Under the pieces are notes generated by a model. The model was not told where the DNA came from. It did not search any database and saw only the letters and a program-made list of their open reading frames with translations. Made by a program: the position numbers and the translations under genes. A DNA stretch of 64,000 bases from Arthrobacter gallicola (GTDB lineage: Bacteria > Actinomycetota > Actinomycetes > Actinomycetales > Micrococcaceae), in contig NZ_JACSQD010000003.1 in assembly GCF_014836775.1 (NCBI RefSeq), positions 427,964-491,963 on the forward strand. The letters are read 5' to 3'. Shown in pieces: positions 9,699-20,174 of the stretch. The first letter of the stretch is position 1, and each line of letters opens with the position of its first letter.

Positions 9699-10118
9699 TA
9701 ACCGTATTTGTGCTTCCACCGGCAGGTCGTCCGTTCTGTGGACCACCGAGGCTTTTCCCTGAACCGGATTGTGGACCGTTTTGCATGGATATCAGCTCAG
9801 AAGCTGGTACCTGGGCATCGATCATAACGATTCGGACGGCGGGGTGGAGTCAGTCCGCGGAAACACAAGCATCGGTGTAGCCTTCCGGAGACTGCCAAGA
9901 AACGGTCAGTCGAATGATCATATGATCCTCGCGTTTTCCGACAGCGCAGCTGCCGAAACTCCCGTGGACTCTCCAAACAAGGCGCCAGCAGATTCACCGT
10001 TGCCGGGATAGTTCCTGCAGCAGGTGAACCCTAAACCGGTTGTCGAATCAACGGTTCAAGGGCCATTCAACGCGGCCGGCACTGCGCCGGACCGCCCGAC
10101 GAGGGGGAAGGATCCTTC
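9699..10118 (+). other. rho 5' leader, 420 bp without a convincing gene
   Basis: No credible gene: an 80-codon open frame at 9769-10011 lacks a ribosome site and family-like sequence. Visible structure includes ACGGT-AATA-ACCGT overlapping the thrB stop, a perfect 12-bp palindrome GATCATATGATC at 9916-9927, and a GC-rich stem near 10070-10090. GAGGGGGAAG (10101-10110) is the rho ribosome site. The region is noticeably more AT-rich than its flanks. Long rho leaders mediate autoregulation by Rho in enterobacteria; the same role here is inferred. Confidence 0.5.
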
Positions 10119-12287
<2,169 letters not shown>

Positions 12288-12308
12288 CTGCCTTACCTAG
12301 CCGCTCAT

Positions 12309-12340
12309 GCCCCTTGGCCCTCTTCGGAGGGTGAAGGGGC
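12309..12340 (+). terminator. Terminator-like hairpin after rho
   Basis: GCCCCTT (12309-12315) pairs with AAGGGGC (12334-12340), enclosing an inner CCCTC-TTCG-GAGGG stem. No U-tract follows. It lies 22 bp after the rho stop and separates rho from prfA. Confidence 0.6.
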
Positions 12341-12408
12341 CTGGGCGGCTTGGCGGTTAACCGGCCGGCGGTCCTCCGGGCGAGAATGGTTCAAGGCAGC
12401 AACGGGAT

Positions 12409-12428
12409 GTGGGGTCCGCTGACCCCAC
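12409..12428 (+). promoter_or_regulatory. Stem-loop in the prfA leader
   Basis: GTGGGGTC (12409-12416) and GACCCCAC (12421-12428) form a perfect 8-bp stem with a CGCT tetraloop, about 10 bp upstream of the purine-rich ribosome site of prfA. The role is unknown; it may shape initiation. Confidence 0.4.
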
Positions 12429-12452
12429 GGTGCGAAGAAGGAATGGGAAACA

Positions 12453-13532
12453 ATGTTTGAGTCCATACAGGGACTGCTGGATGAGCACGCTGAACTCCAG
12501 ATGCGGCTCTCTGACCCTGCTGTCCACGCGGACCAGGGCCTGGCCCGGCGGCTCGGCCGCCGCTACGCCGAGCTGAGCCGGATCGTCGACGCGTACAACA
12601 CCTGGCACGGCTTGGAAGATGACCTTGCGGCCGCCCAGGAAATGGCGGACGAGGATCCTGAATTCGCTGCCGAGGTGCCGGTGCTGAAAGGCCAGCTGGC
12701 TGAGGCGCAGGAGAAGCTGCGCCGTCTGCTGATTCCGCGGGACCCCAACGACGGCCGCGACGTGATCATCGAGGTCAAGGGCGGCGAAGGCGGCGACGAA
12801 GCTGCACTTTTCGCCGGCGACCTGCTGCGGATGTACACCCGCTATGCGGAGACCCGCGGCTGGCGCACCGAGATCATTTCCGCGACGGAATCCGACCTTG
12901 GCGGCTTCAAGGACGTGTCCATGGCGATCAAGGGCTCCTCCAACGATCCCGCTGAGGGCGTCTACGCACGCCTGAAGTACGAGGGCGGCGTGCACCGGGT
13001 GCAGCGCGTCCCCGTCACCGAGTCCCAGGGACGGATCCATACTTCCGCTGCCGGCGTGCTGGTCCTGCCTGAAGTGGATGAGCCGGAAGAAGTCGAAATC
13101 AGCCAGAACGACCTGAAGATCGACGTCTACCGGTCCTCCGGTCCCGGCGGCCAGTCCGTGAACACCACCGACTCCGCCGTGCGCATTACCCACCTGCCCA
13201 CCGGCATTGTGGTGGCCATGCAGAACGAGAAGTCGCAGCTGCAGAACCGCGAAGCCGCGATGCGCGTGCTGCGTTCGCGGATCCTGGCGCATGAGCAGGA
13301 AAAGATCGACGCCGCGAATTCGGACATCCGCAAGTCCCAGATCCGGACCATGGACCGTTCCGAGCGCATCCGCACCTACAACTACCCGGAAAACCGGATT
13401 GTGGATCACCGGACCGGGTATAAGGCCTACAACCTGGATACCGTGATGAATGGTGATCTCGAGGCCGTGGTCCAGGCTGCTATCGAAATGGATGAGCAGG
13501 CCCGCCTGGACGCCATCGGTGACGAGGCGTAG
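12453..13532 (+). CDS. prfA: Peptide chain release factor 1
   Basis: 359 residues, normal RF1 length. Releases peptides at UAA/UAG. The codon-recognition P-x-T tripeptide is PVT in [12 protein letters not shown], marking RF1 rather than RF2. The universal GGQ that triggers hydrolysis is in [17 protein letters not shown]. Its glutamine is the target of PrmC, encoded 8 bp downstream, so the pair is functionally linked. GAAGAAGGAATGGG precedes the ATG. The rpmE gene often found just upstream in this order is missing. Confidence 0.97.
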   Translation: MFESIQGLLDEHAELQMRLSDPAVHADQGLARRLGRRYAELSRIVDAYNTWHGLEDDLAAAQEMADEDPEFAAEVPVLKGQLAEAQEKLRRLLIPRDPNDGRDVIIEVKGGEGGDEAALFAGDLLRMYTRYAETRGWRTEIISATESDLGGFKDVSMAIKGSSNDPAEGVYARLKYEGGVHRVQRVPVTESQGRIHTSAAGVLVLPEVDEPEEVEISQNDLKIDVYRSSGPGGQSVNTTDSAVRITHLPTGIVVAMQNEKSQLQNREAAMRVLRSRILAHEQEKIDAANSDIRKSQIRTMDRSERIRTYNYPENRIVDHRTGYKAYNLDTVMNGDLEAVVQAAIEMDEQARLDAIGDEA

Positions 13533-13540
13533 TCCTGCCC

Positions 13541-14407
13541 ATGCCGGCCCTTTCCCTTGACCAGGCCCTGCGCGCGGCGGCGGCGGAACTCTCCGCCGCC
13601 GGCGTGCCAAGCCCGCGCGTCGACGCGGAGCTGTTGGCTGCTCACCTGCTCGGAGAATCCGTGGGGCGTGTGCGGGCCCTGGCGTTCACCGATGCCCTTG
13701 CGCCGGAGGGTTATGCCGGGCTGGTTGCCGAACGTGCCCGCCGGATTCCGCTGCAGCATCTCACCGGCAAGGCGCACTTCCGCCGGCTGGAGCTTGCCGT
13801 GGGACCCGGTGTTTTTGTTCCGCGGCCGGAAACCGAAACCGTTGCGCAGCTGGCCATTGACCGGGCGCAGCTGGTCCCGGGCGGGGCTAAGGTCGTGGAC
13901 CTGGGGACCGGTTCCGGAGCGCTGGCGGCGTCAATCGCGTCCGAGGTTCCCGGCTCGGACGTTTACGCGGTGGAACTGAGCCCGCTGGCGTTGGCCTGGG
14001 CACGGAAAAACCTCGATCCGCTGGGCGTCACCGTCCTGGAGGGGGATCTGCGCACAGCGCTGCCCGGACAGGACGGGACGTTCGACGTCGTCGTGTCCAA
14101 TCCGCCCTATATACCTGCAGACGCAGTCCCGAACGAACCTGAAGCGGCCGACCATGATCCCGCCATGGCCCTGTACGGCGGGGGAGCGGACGGGCTGGAG
14201 CTGCCCGGCGCGGCCGCCCGCACCGCCGCCCGGCTGCTGCGCCCTGGCGGCTACTTCGTCATGGAACATGCCGAAGTGCAGGCCAGGGTTATCGCCGCCC
14301 GCCTGGCTGCTGATCCGGTCTGGGAAGCAGTAACCTCACACAACGATCTCAACGACCGTCCGCGGGCCACGTCCGCCGTGCGTTCCGCGGCGGCCTCCGG
14401 GCGGTAA
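13541..14407 (+). CDS. prmC: Release factor glutamine methyltransferase PrmC (HemK)
   Basis: 288 residues. SAM-dependent enzyme that N5-methylates the GGQ glutamine of release factors. N-terminal helical substrate-binding domain, then FVPRPETETVAQLA, SAM motif I VVDLGTGSGALAASIA, and the catalytic NPPY in VVSNPPYIPADAVP. Only 8 bp after prfA, as in many bacteria. The C-terminal 20 residues (Arg/Ala/Ser-rich) are less conserved. Confidence 0.96.
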   Translation: MPALSLDQALRAAAAELSAAGVPSPRVDAELLAAHLLGESVGRVRALAFTDALAPEGYAGLVAERARRIPLQHLTGKAHFRRLELAVGPGVFVPRPETETVAQLAIDRAQLVPGGAKVVDLGTGSGALAASIASEVPGSDVYAVELSPLALAWARKNLDPLGVTVLEGDLRTALPGQDGTFDVVVSNPPYIPADAVPNEPEAADHDPAMALYGGGADGLELPGAAARTAARLLRPGGYFVMEHAEVQARVIAARLAADPVWEAVTSHNDLNDRPRATSAVRSAAASGR

Positions 14408-14429
14408 AGCAACATGAAAGAATGGTGCC

Positions 14430-15146
14430 GTGACTACCAGCTTTGACTGCACAGATCCCGAGTCCCGCAGCGCAGGTCTGGCCCGCGCCCAGCAGGCCAT
14501 CGCCAACCGGCAGTGCATCGTCCTGCCTACCGATACCGTCTACGGTATTGGCGCTGACGCGTTCTCGCCGCAGGCCGTGGCCACCCTGCTCGCGGCCAAG
14601 GGCCGGGGACGTTCCATGCCGCCGCCCGTCCTGGTGCCGCGCCTGCAGACCATGGACGGCCTGGCGGTGGACGTCAGCCCCGAGGCACGGGCGCTGGCGG
14701 AGGCGTTCTGGCCCGGCGGACTGACCCTGATTTTCCATGCGCAGCCTTCCCTGACCTGGGATCTTGGCGACACCAAGGGCACCGTGGCGCTGCGGATGCC
14801 GGACGATGAGATCGCCCTGGACCTGCTGGCGCTTACCGGGCCCATGGCCGTGTCCTCCGCGAACCGGACCGGCAATCCTGCCGCCCAGACCGCTGCGCAG
14901 GCTCAGGCCCAGCTGGCCGAGTCCGTGGAGGTCTACCTGGAGGCCGGACCCCGGCCGCAGGAAGGCAGCGATGGGATTCCCTCAACGATCGTGGACGCGA
15001 CGCAGTCGCCGCTGCGTGTGGTCCGCGCCGGTGCGGTGGGACTGGACGAGCTGCGCGCCGTCGTGCCGTCAGTGCTCGGTCTGGGTGAGGAACCGGCCCC
15101 GCCGGCTGCGGAAGCCTCCACGGTGGAGGACGTTTCCGCCCTTTAG
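14430..15146 (+). CDS. tsaC: L-threonylcarbamoyladenylate synthase (TsaC/Sua5 family)
   Basis: 238 residues with a YrdC/Sua5 fold. Makes threonylcarbamoyl-AMP from Thr, bicarbonate and ATP for tRNA t6A37. Typical segments are VLPTDTVYGIGADAFSP, LTLIFHAQ, VALRMPDD and MAVSSANRTGNPAAQT, then a C-terminal loop STIVDATQSPLRVVRAGAV. It is shorter than full Sua5, and the 30 residues after the YrdC domain are not a complete Sua5 domain. GTG start at 14430 lacks a good ribosome site. AAGAAT 6 nt upstream (14418-14423) could make it leaderless. Its TAG overlaps the TAA of the convergent gene. Confidence 0.93.
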   Translation: MTTSFDCTDPESRSAGLARAQQAIANRQCIVLPTDTVYGIGADAFSPQAVATLLAAKGRGRSMPPPVLVPRLQTMDGLAVDVSPEARALAEAFWPGGLTLIFHAQPSLTWDLGDTKGTVALRMPDDEIALDLLALTGPMAVSSANRTGNPAAQTAAQAQAQLAESVEVYLEAGPRPQEGSDGIPSTIVDATQSPLRVVRAGAVGLDELRAVVPSVLGLGEEPAPPAAEASTVEDVSAL

Positions 15147-16120
15147 CCGCGCTGGCGGCGTGCCTCGCGAAGCACTTCCTCAACGTGCGGCGTGGGAACG
15201 TTCCCGGTGGCTTCGGCCCACCCGGGCTCCTGCCGCTGCCCAAACCACATCATCTCCACCCGGCGCAGCGGACCGTGGAGGCGTTCACCGAGCAGAGCGG
15301 AAACGGCGTAACCGGCTTTCAGCGAGCCGCGGCAGAACCAGACGGGCAGCCGGAACGGCTGCCGGCCGCCGGCAGCTTCCAGGACACCTGCGGCAGTGGC
15401 GCCTTCCCACGGCTGCAGGACGAGGGCCGGAACCGGCTCCGGCTGTGCCCCGGCCAACAGGACAAAGCTAGTCAGCGCATCGACGGAACTGACGGGACTG
15501 GGCGAATCGCCGCGCCCCGCAACCGAAGCCAGGGGAGAGGCCGCGATGCGGACCAGTTTCGCCGTAGTGTCCCGTGCCGGTCCCTGTACGGAGGTCGCGC
15601 GGATGGTAATCACTGAACAGTGCCCCGGAACCCGGGCGGAGAGCGCCTGCTCACCCAGCGCCTTCGAACGGGAATAGGCGGAGAACGGTTCCACCGAAGA
15701 GCTCTCGTCCAGGCACGGCCGGTGGCCCTGCACGGCGGCACTGCTGAGATGGACAAAGCGGCGGACCCCGGCGGTGTCGGCAGCGTCGGCCACCAGCACC
15801 GGGAGCAGGGCGTTGGCGCCGCGCAGCTCAGGCGAGTCCGCTCCCGAGGGAGTGGCGAGCCCGGCAGCGTTAATGACCACGTCCGCGCCGGCCAGCGCAC
15901 CCGCCAGGTCCATGGCCTGATCGGTCAGCGCCGCGGCTTCGGCCAGGAGTCCTGCCGCATCGGTGGACCGCGCACTGAGCCTCGGGGCCTTCACCTGGCG
16001 GACCGTGATGCCGGCCCGGCCCAGGGACGCCGTGAGGGCGCTGCCGATAAAACCGCTGGCACCGAGTACGGCCCAGACCTGGTCCACGGCAGATTCTGCC
16101 GGAGTGGGGGAGCTGCTCAC
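15143..16120 (-). CDS. NAD-dependent epimerase/dehydratase family protein
   Basis: 325 residues, extended short-chain dehydrogenase. The N-terminal AVLGASGFIGSALTASL is the Rossmann G-x-x-G-x-x-G, VINAAGLA follows, and YSRSK carries the catalytic Y-x-x-x-K (HLSSAAVQG provides the Ser). It probably modifies a nucleotide sugar for the cell envelope. GTG start; 4-bp GTGA overlap with the upstream glycosyltransferase shows translational coupling in a three-gene minus operon. The specific substrate cannot be told. The C-terminal 40 residues are unusual for the family (MMWFGQRQEPG). Confidence 0.85.
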   Translation of the reverse strand: MSSSPTPAESAVDQVWAVLGASGFIGSALTASLGRAGITVRQVKAPRLSARSTDAAGLLAEAAALTDQAMDLAGALAGADVVINAAGLATPSGADSPELRGANALLPVLVADAADTAGVRRFVHLSSAAVQGHRPCLDESSSVEPFSAYSRSKALGEQALSARVPGHCSVITIRATSVQGPARDTTAKLVRIAASPLASVAGRGDSPSPVSSVDALTSFVLLAGAQPEPVPALVLQPWEGATAAGVLEAAGGRQPFRLPVWFCRGSLKAGYAVSALLGERLHGPLRRVEMMWFGQRQEPGWAEATGNVPTPHVEEVLREARRQRG

Positions 16121-17109
16121 AATGATTCCTGGTTTGAAGGGTCGGGTTCCGTGCCGGCGCCGAGTGCGGGCATGGGTTTCCAGCTCGGGTCACGCAGGAT
16201 ACGGCGGGAACCGCGCCAGCCGCGCCATAGGCTGCCGGCGCCGCGCAGGCTCCGTTCGACGGCGATAAGACGCAGGACTTCCTTGGCGGCGGTCAGTGCC
16301 GTGCCGGCAGCGAATCCCAACGGATTGAACCGCCCGTTGGCCCGCAGATACCCCGCCGTGTGCCCGCGGTTGCGCATCGCACAGAACCTGCTGAGGTCGC
16401 TGGAGTCATTCAGGTGCCGGATTCCCAGATCGATCTGCTTCTGTGGGCGGACCTTCCGGAGGACGAATTCGTTGACATACACCACGCGGTGGTTCAGGGA
16501 GGCCAGCCAGCCGTAGATCTCGTCGTCGCCGTTGATGAAGAAACGTGAATCGGGCAGGCCTATGTCCCGGACAACGCGGGCGCTGACCAGCATGCCCTCA
16601 AAGCAGCCGACGTTGGTGGCGAATACCGGACGGTCGGCAAAAACGTTGCCGCGGACCGGAACATGGATACCCAGGAACGGCAGGAACCGGTGCTGCCAGA
16701 AGAAGGGGTTGCCGGCGTCGTCAAGCCTGCGGCCGTGGATGCAGTCGTAGGTGGCTGTCCACTTTCCCAGGGCGCCAAGCGCTCCGGGGAGGACTTCGAC
16801 GTCGTCGTCCATAAGCCAGAGCCACTGCGCTCCGGCGTCCAGGGCCCGGGCCACGCCCGCCGCAAACCCGCCGGATCCTCCGGTGTTCTCGGTGAGCCGC
16901 TCCACGCTGAGCGGCACCGGGAATTCCGGCTGCAGCCCGGCGAGGACCTCCGCCGTGTCGTCCGTGCTGGCGTTGTCCACCACTATGACCTGTTCCGGAG
17001 CCGGATCCAGGGCAGCCACGGACTCGAGCAACCCCCGCAGGTAGCTTGACCGGTTGAAGGTGACTATCACCAGGGCCAGGCCCTCGATGGCAGCGCCGGG
17101 CCGGTTCAC
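16117..17109 (-). CDS. Family 2 glycosyltransferase, GlfT-like
   Basis: 330 residues from GTG at 17109, one base after the upstream gene's TAA. A 16-codon longer ATG start would overlap it and has no better ribosome site. GT-A fold: ALVIVTFNRSSYLRGLL, VVDNASTDDTAEVL, NTGGSGGFAAG and LWLMDDDVEV (the metal-binding D-x-D). FFINGDDEIYGWLAS and FCAMRNRGHTAGYL resemble the acceptor-side motifs of galactofuranosyl- and rhamnosyl-transferases. Probably a cytoplasmic-face enzyme building a lipid-linked surface glycan. Donor sugar unknown. Confidence 0.87.
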   Translation of the reverse strand: MNRPGAAIEGLALVIVTFNRSSYLRGLLESVAALDPAPEQVIVVDNASTDDTAEVLAGLQPEFPVPLSVERLTENTGGSGGFAAGVARALDAGAQWLWLMDDDVEVLPGALGALGKWTATYDCIHGRRLDDAGNPFFWQHRFLPFLGIHVPVRGNVFADRPVFATNVGCFEGMLVSARVVRDIGLPDSRFFINGDDEIYGWLASLNHRVVYVNEFVLRKVRPQKQIDLGIRHLNDSSDLSRFCAMRNRGHTAGYLRANGRFNPLGFAAGTALTAAKEVLRLIAVERSLRGAGSLWRGWRGSRRILRDPSWKPMPALGAGTEPDPSNQESL

Positions 17110-17110
17110 G

Positions 17111-18010
17111 TTAGAAACCCAGATCCGACGGGGGGCCGAAGAGGGTGCCCCTTGCACCGCCTGTGTAGGCCCGCAGCCAGGCGCGGAACCCGCGCAGGTC
17201 CCGGGTCCGGGCGAAGTGGATAGGGTAGCCGGCTGCGTCCGCGGCCAGGGAGCGCAGGCGCTTGTGTTTCCACATCAGGTGCCCCCGGTTGCGGAAGAAG
17301 TAGAAGCGTTTGAAGTCCGTGTCCGGCACCAGAACGTGCAGGCGCCCGCCGAGGATTTCGTTGACCTCCGACCACGCAGCCGGATGGCTCAGCGCCACGG
17401 AGGTCAGGGTGCCGAAGGGGATCCCGGCTTTGCGCAGGCGGATCATAAAGTCTGTTTCATCACCGCGGATGAACAGCCGCAGGTCAGGAAGGCCCACCCG
17501 GAAGAATACGTCCCGGCGGATCAGTGCACCGTTGAAGAAGTGCCCGACGTCGGGAAGGAACCCGGCTTTGGCCACCTCGGCACGGTTGTGGGTCAGGCGC
17601 CCGTCGATACGGAAGTGAAAGGAGAGGGTGTCCGGCCGGCCGGGGGCAACCACCAGCGGAAGGATCACGTCGAGGTTCCGTTCCTTGGCTCCGTCAATCA
17701 GGGCCTGCAGGCACTCCGGGTCCTCCGGATGGGCGTCGTCGTCCATGATCCAGATCCACTCGGCTCCCGAGGCCATCGCTGTGAGGATAGCCAGCGAAAA
17801 CCCGCCCGCGCCGCCGAGATTGGTTTCCGAGCGGACGTACGTAACGTTCGCCGCGGACGCTTCGGCAATGTCCTGCACCGGGCTCTTTCCCGAGTCGACC
17901 AAGGCCACGGAGGAGATGGCGGCGGTCTGAGCCGAAAGCGCCCCCAGCAGTGTCTTGACGTCGTCCGGGCGGTCAAACGTCACAGCTGCAACGGCCACTG
18001 AATCCGGCAA
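17111..18010 (-). CDS. Family 2 glycosyltransferase, GlfT-like (second copy)
   Basis: 299 residues from TTG at 18010, chosen because GGAGAGG lies 6 nt upstream. A GTG at 18040 would add ten residues but has no ribosome site. Motifs: VAAVTFDRPDDVKTLL, TNLGGAGGFSLA, WIWIMDDDAHPE (D-x-D), LFIRGDETDFMIRLRK and FYFFRNRGHLMW. The overall pattern matches the neighbouring gene, so the pair probably adds successive or alternating residues, as the GlfT1/GlfT2 pair does in mycobacterial arabinogalactan. Substrate assignment is inference. First gene of the minus operon. Confidence 0.87.
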   Translation of the reverse strand: MPDSVAVAAVTFDRPDDVKTLLGALSAQTAAISSVALVDSGKSPVQDIAEASAANVTYVRSETNLGGAGGFSLAILTAMASGAEWIWIMDDDAHPEDPECLQALIDGAKERNLDVILPLVVAPGRPDTLSFHFRIDGRLTHNRAEVAKAGFLPDVGHFFNGALIRRDVFFRVGLPDLRLFIRGDETDFMIRLRKAGIPFGTLTSVALSHPAAWSEVNEILGGRLHVLVPDTDFKRFYFFRNRGHLMWKHKRLRSLAADAAGYPIHFARTRDLRGFRAWLRAYTGGARGTLFGPPSDLGF

Positions 18011-18081
18011 GGTGTTCCTCTCCAAGCTCTCCGGACGCACAGGCTTTGCCGGGCGCGGAGGGGTGTGCAGTTAGTATGCTG

Positions 18082-18099
18082 AATAGATTCCAGTCTATT
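18082..18099. promoter_or_regulatory. Dyad in the divergent promoter region of the glycan cassette
   Basis: AATAGA (18082-18087) and TCTATT (18094-18099) form a perfect 6-bp inverted repeat with a 6-bp spacer, within an AT-rich island between the divergent glycosyltransferase and CapD-like genes. It could be an operator or overlapping -10 elements (both arms read as TANNNT-like boxes). Confidence 0.4.
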
Positions 18100-18188
18100 A
18101 CACCGGACTCACGGGACTTCCGTGCCCCCAGCACGGCAGGACCTCCAAACAGCCTAGATACGAACCGGGTGCCAACCCGTTGAGGACT

Positions 18189-20174
18189 ATGAACGATTCA
18201 AGCAGGGACACAACCACCCCGGTGCGGGACGAGAAACCGGCGCTTTGGCTCTGGTCCCAATACGTGCTGGATTCAATGGCCTGGGTGGTGGCCATCGTCC
18301 TGGCGCTGATCCTGCGCTACGAACTCACAGTGGACCAGATCAACGTGGCCGGGCTGGCGGTGTTCTGCGCCGTGGCCGTGGTGACGCAGCTGGTGGTGGG
18401 CTATTCCTTTGCCCTCTACCGCGGCCGCTACAGCTTTGGCAGCTTCCACGAGATGCGGCTGCTCGCCGTCGTGACGATCGTGGTTTCGGCAATCCTGGTC
18501 CTGGTCAGCGCACTTTTCGGCCTGGCCATCGACATTCCGCGCAGTACCGGTGTGCTCGCCTTCCCGTTTGCCTGCCTGTTTATGGCAGCCATCCGCTACC
18601 TGAAGCGCATGTACGTCGAGAGCAAAACCCGCCCCGGCGACGAAGCACAGCGGACGTTGATCTACGGTGCCGGCTTCCTGGGCAACTCGCTGGTGACCCG
18701 GATGATGAACGATCCGGATTCCCCGTACTTCCCCGTCGGCCTGATCGATGATGATCCGGCCAAGAAGCACCTCCGCCTGGGAACAGTGCCCGTTGTCGGG
18801 AAGCTCTCAGACCTGCGGGAGCTGGTGCAGCGCACCCGCGCCACGGTCCTGATCATCGCAATTGCCGACGTCGACGCCGCGCAGGTGCGGCAGGTTTCGG
18901 ACAGTGCGGAGGGGCTGGACCTGCGGGTCATGGTTCTCCCGCCGTTGCGGGACATGCTCGCGAAGGGCTCCGGAGCCGGACTGACGGATTTCCGGGAAGT
19001 CGCGGTGGAGGACCTCATTGGCCGCCGTCCAGTGGACATCCACGTGGATGAAGTTGCGGGCTACCTCACCGGCAAGAGAGTGCTGGTCACCGGTGCCGGC
19101 GGTTCCATCGGCTCCGAACTCTGCCGCCAGATCACGGCCTTCGAACCCGAAGAACTGATCATGGTGGACCGGGATGAGACCGGGCTGCAGCTGACGCAGC
19201 TCTCCATCACGGGCCAGGGCCTGCTGAACGGCAAGGACACTGTGCTTGCCGATATCCGTGATGCGCGGGCACTGGACGAGATTTTCACGGCCCGGCGGCC
19301 CGACGTCGTATTCCATGCTGCTGCCCTCAAGCACGTTTCGCTGCTGGAGCAGTACCCGCTGGAAGCCTGGAAGACGAATGTGCTGGGCACGGCGAACGTG
19401 CTGCGCTCGGCCGAAAAAGCCGGTGTCAGCCACTTCGTGAACATCTCCACGGACAAGGCGGCCAACCCCACCACAGTCCTGGGGCACTCCAAGCGGGTCG
19501 CCGAAAAGCTCACTGCCTGGATGGCAGGTCAGAGTGGGCGCCGGTTTGTTTCCGTGCGGTTCGGCAACGTCATCGGCAGCCGCGGTTCCATGCTGCCCCT
19601 GTTCACTGAGCAGATCCGCCAGGGCGGTCCGGTGACGGTGACGGATCCTGAGGTCACCCGGTTCTTTATGACCATTCCCGAGGCCTGCCAGCTGGTTATC
19701 CAGGCCGGGGCAATCGGCCGCGGGGGAGAAGTCCTGATCCTGGACATGGGCGAACCGGTGAAAATCCTCGACGTCGCCCAGCGCATGATCGCGATGTCGG
19801 GCAAGGACATCGACATTGTCTTCACCGGGCTGCGCAAGGGGGAGAAGCTGCACGAAATCCTAGTCGGCACCGGGGAAGACGATTCCCGCCCCCTGCACCC
19901 TAAGATCTCGCACACCTCGGTGGCGGTCCTGGCCCCTGAGGACCTTGATGCAGAGGACTGGCTGCGCCGCTGCGGCTTCGGACCAGACGGGTTCCCGGGC
20001 AGTGGAACAGGAAGCAACGCCGGTGCTCCGGCGGCGCTCTTCCCGCTGCCGGATACCGCGGCACTGCGCCTGGCTGACCTGCACAATGCCGATCTGCGCA
20101 ATGCCGATCTGCGCAGTGCCGAACTGCGCAATGGAGCTCCGGCCACCGGACACGAGGATCGGCGGACCGGCTGA
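18189..20174 (+). CDS. CapD/FlaA1-type nucleotide-sugar dehydratase/epimerase with pentapeptide tail
   Basis: 661 residues from ATG at 18189 (GAGG just upstream; an in-frame TTG at 18180 has none). Four N-terminal membrane helices (residues 10-140), a first Rossmann motif IYGAGFLGNSL, then a C-terminal short-chain dehydrogenase domain with VLVTGAGGSIGSELC and NISTDKAANPTTVLGHSKR, where M/T-D-K replaces Y-x-x-x-K as in PglF/CapD 4,6-dehydratases acting on UDP-GlcNAc. It probably makes a deoxy-amino sugar for the glycan started by the next gene, whose ATG overlaps this stop by one base. The last 50 residues are atypical: four pentapeptide repeats. Confidence 0.9.
   Translation: MNDSSRDTTTPVRDEKPALWLWSQYVLDSMAWVVAIVLALILRYELTVDQINVAGLAVFCAVAVVTQLVVGYSFALYRGRYSFGSFHEMRLLAVVTIVVSAILVLVSALFGLAIDIPRSTGVLAFPFACLFMAAIRYLKRMYVESKTRPGDEAQRTLIYGAGFLGNSLVTRMMNDPDSPYFPVGLIDDDPAKKHLRLGTVPVVGKLSDLRELVQRTRATVLIIAIADVDAAQVRQVSDSAEGLDLRVMVLPPLRDMLAKGSGAGLTDFREVAVEDLIGRRPVDIHVDEVAGYLTGKRVLVTGAGGSIGSELCRQITAFEPEELIMVDRDETGLQLTQLSITGQGLLNGKDTVLADIRDARALDEIFTARRPDVVFHAAALKHVSLLEQYPLEAWKTNVLGTANVLRSAEKAGVSHFVNISTDKAANPTTVLGHSKRVAEKLTAWMAGQSGRRFVSVRFGNVIGSRGSMLPLFTEQIRQGGPVTVTDPEVTRFFMTIPEACQLVIQAGAIGRGGEVLILDMGEPVKILDVAQRMIAMSGKDIDIVFTGLRKGEKLHEILVGTGEDDSRPLHPKISHTSVAVLAPEDLDAEDWLRRCGFGPDGFPGSGTGSNAGAPAALFPLPDTAALRLADLHNADLRNADLRSAELRNGAPATGHEDRRTG
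20073..20132 (+). repeat. Four 15-bp units encoding a pentapeptide-repeat tail
   Basis: Units at 20073-20087, 20088-20102, 20103-20117 and 20118-20132 encode ADLHN, ADLRN, ADLRS and AELRN, matching the A(D/N)LXX pentapeptide pattern. Units two and three differ by one base, so the array is young. Confidence 0.85.

Noticed and set aside
9769..10011. 80-codon open frame in the rho leader
   Set aside because: No ribosome site, no family-like segment, and codon choice unlike neighbouring genes; treated as leader.
17110..17157. Longer ATG start for the second glycosyltransferase in the minus operon
   Set aside because: It would overlap the upstream gene by 47 bp with no ribosome site; GTG at 17109, one base after the upstream stop, fits translational coupling.
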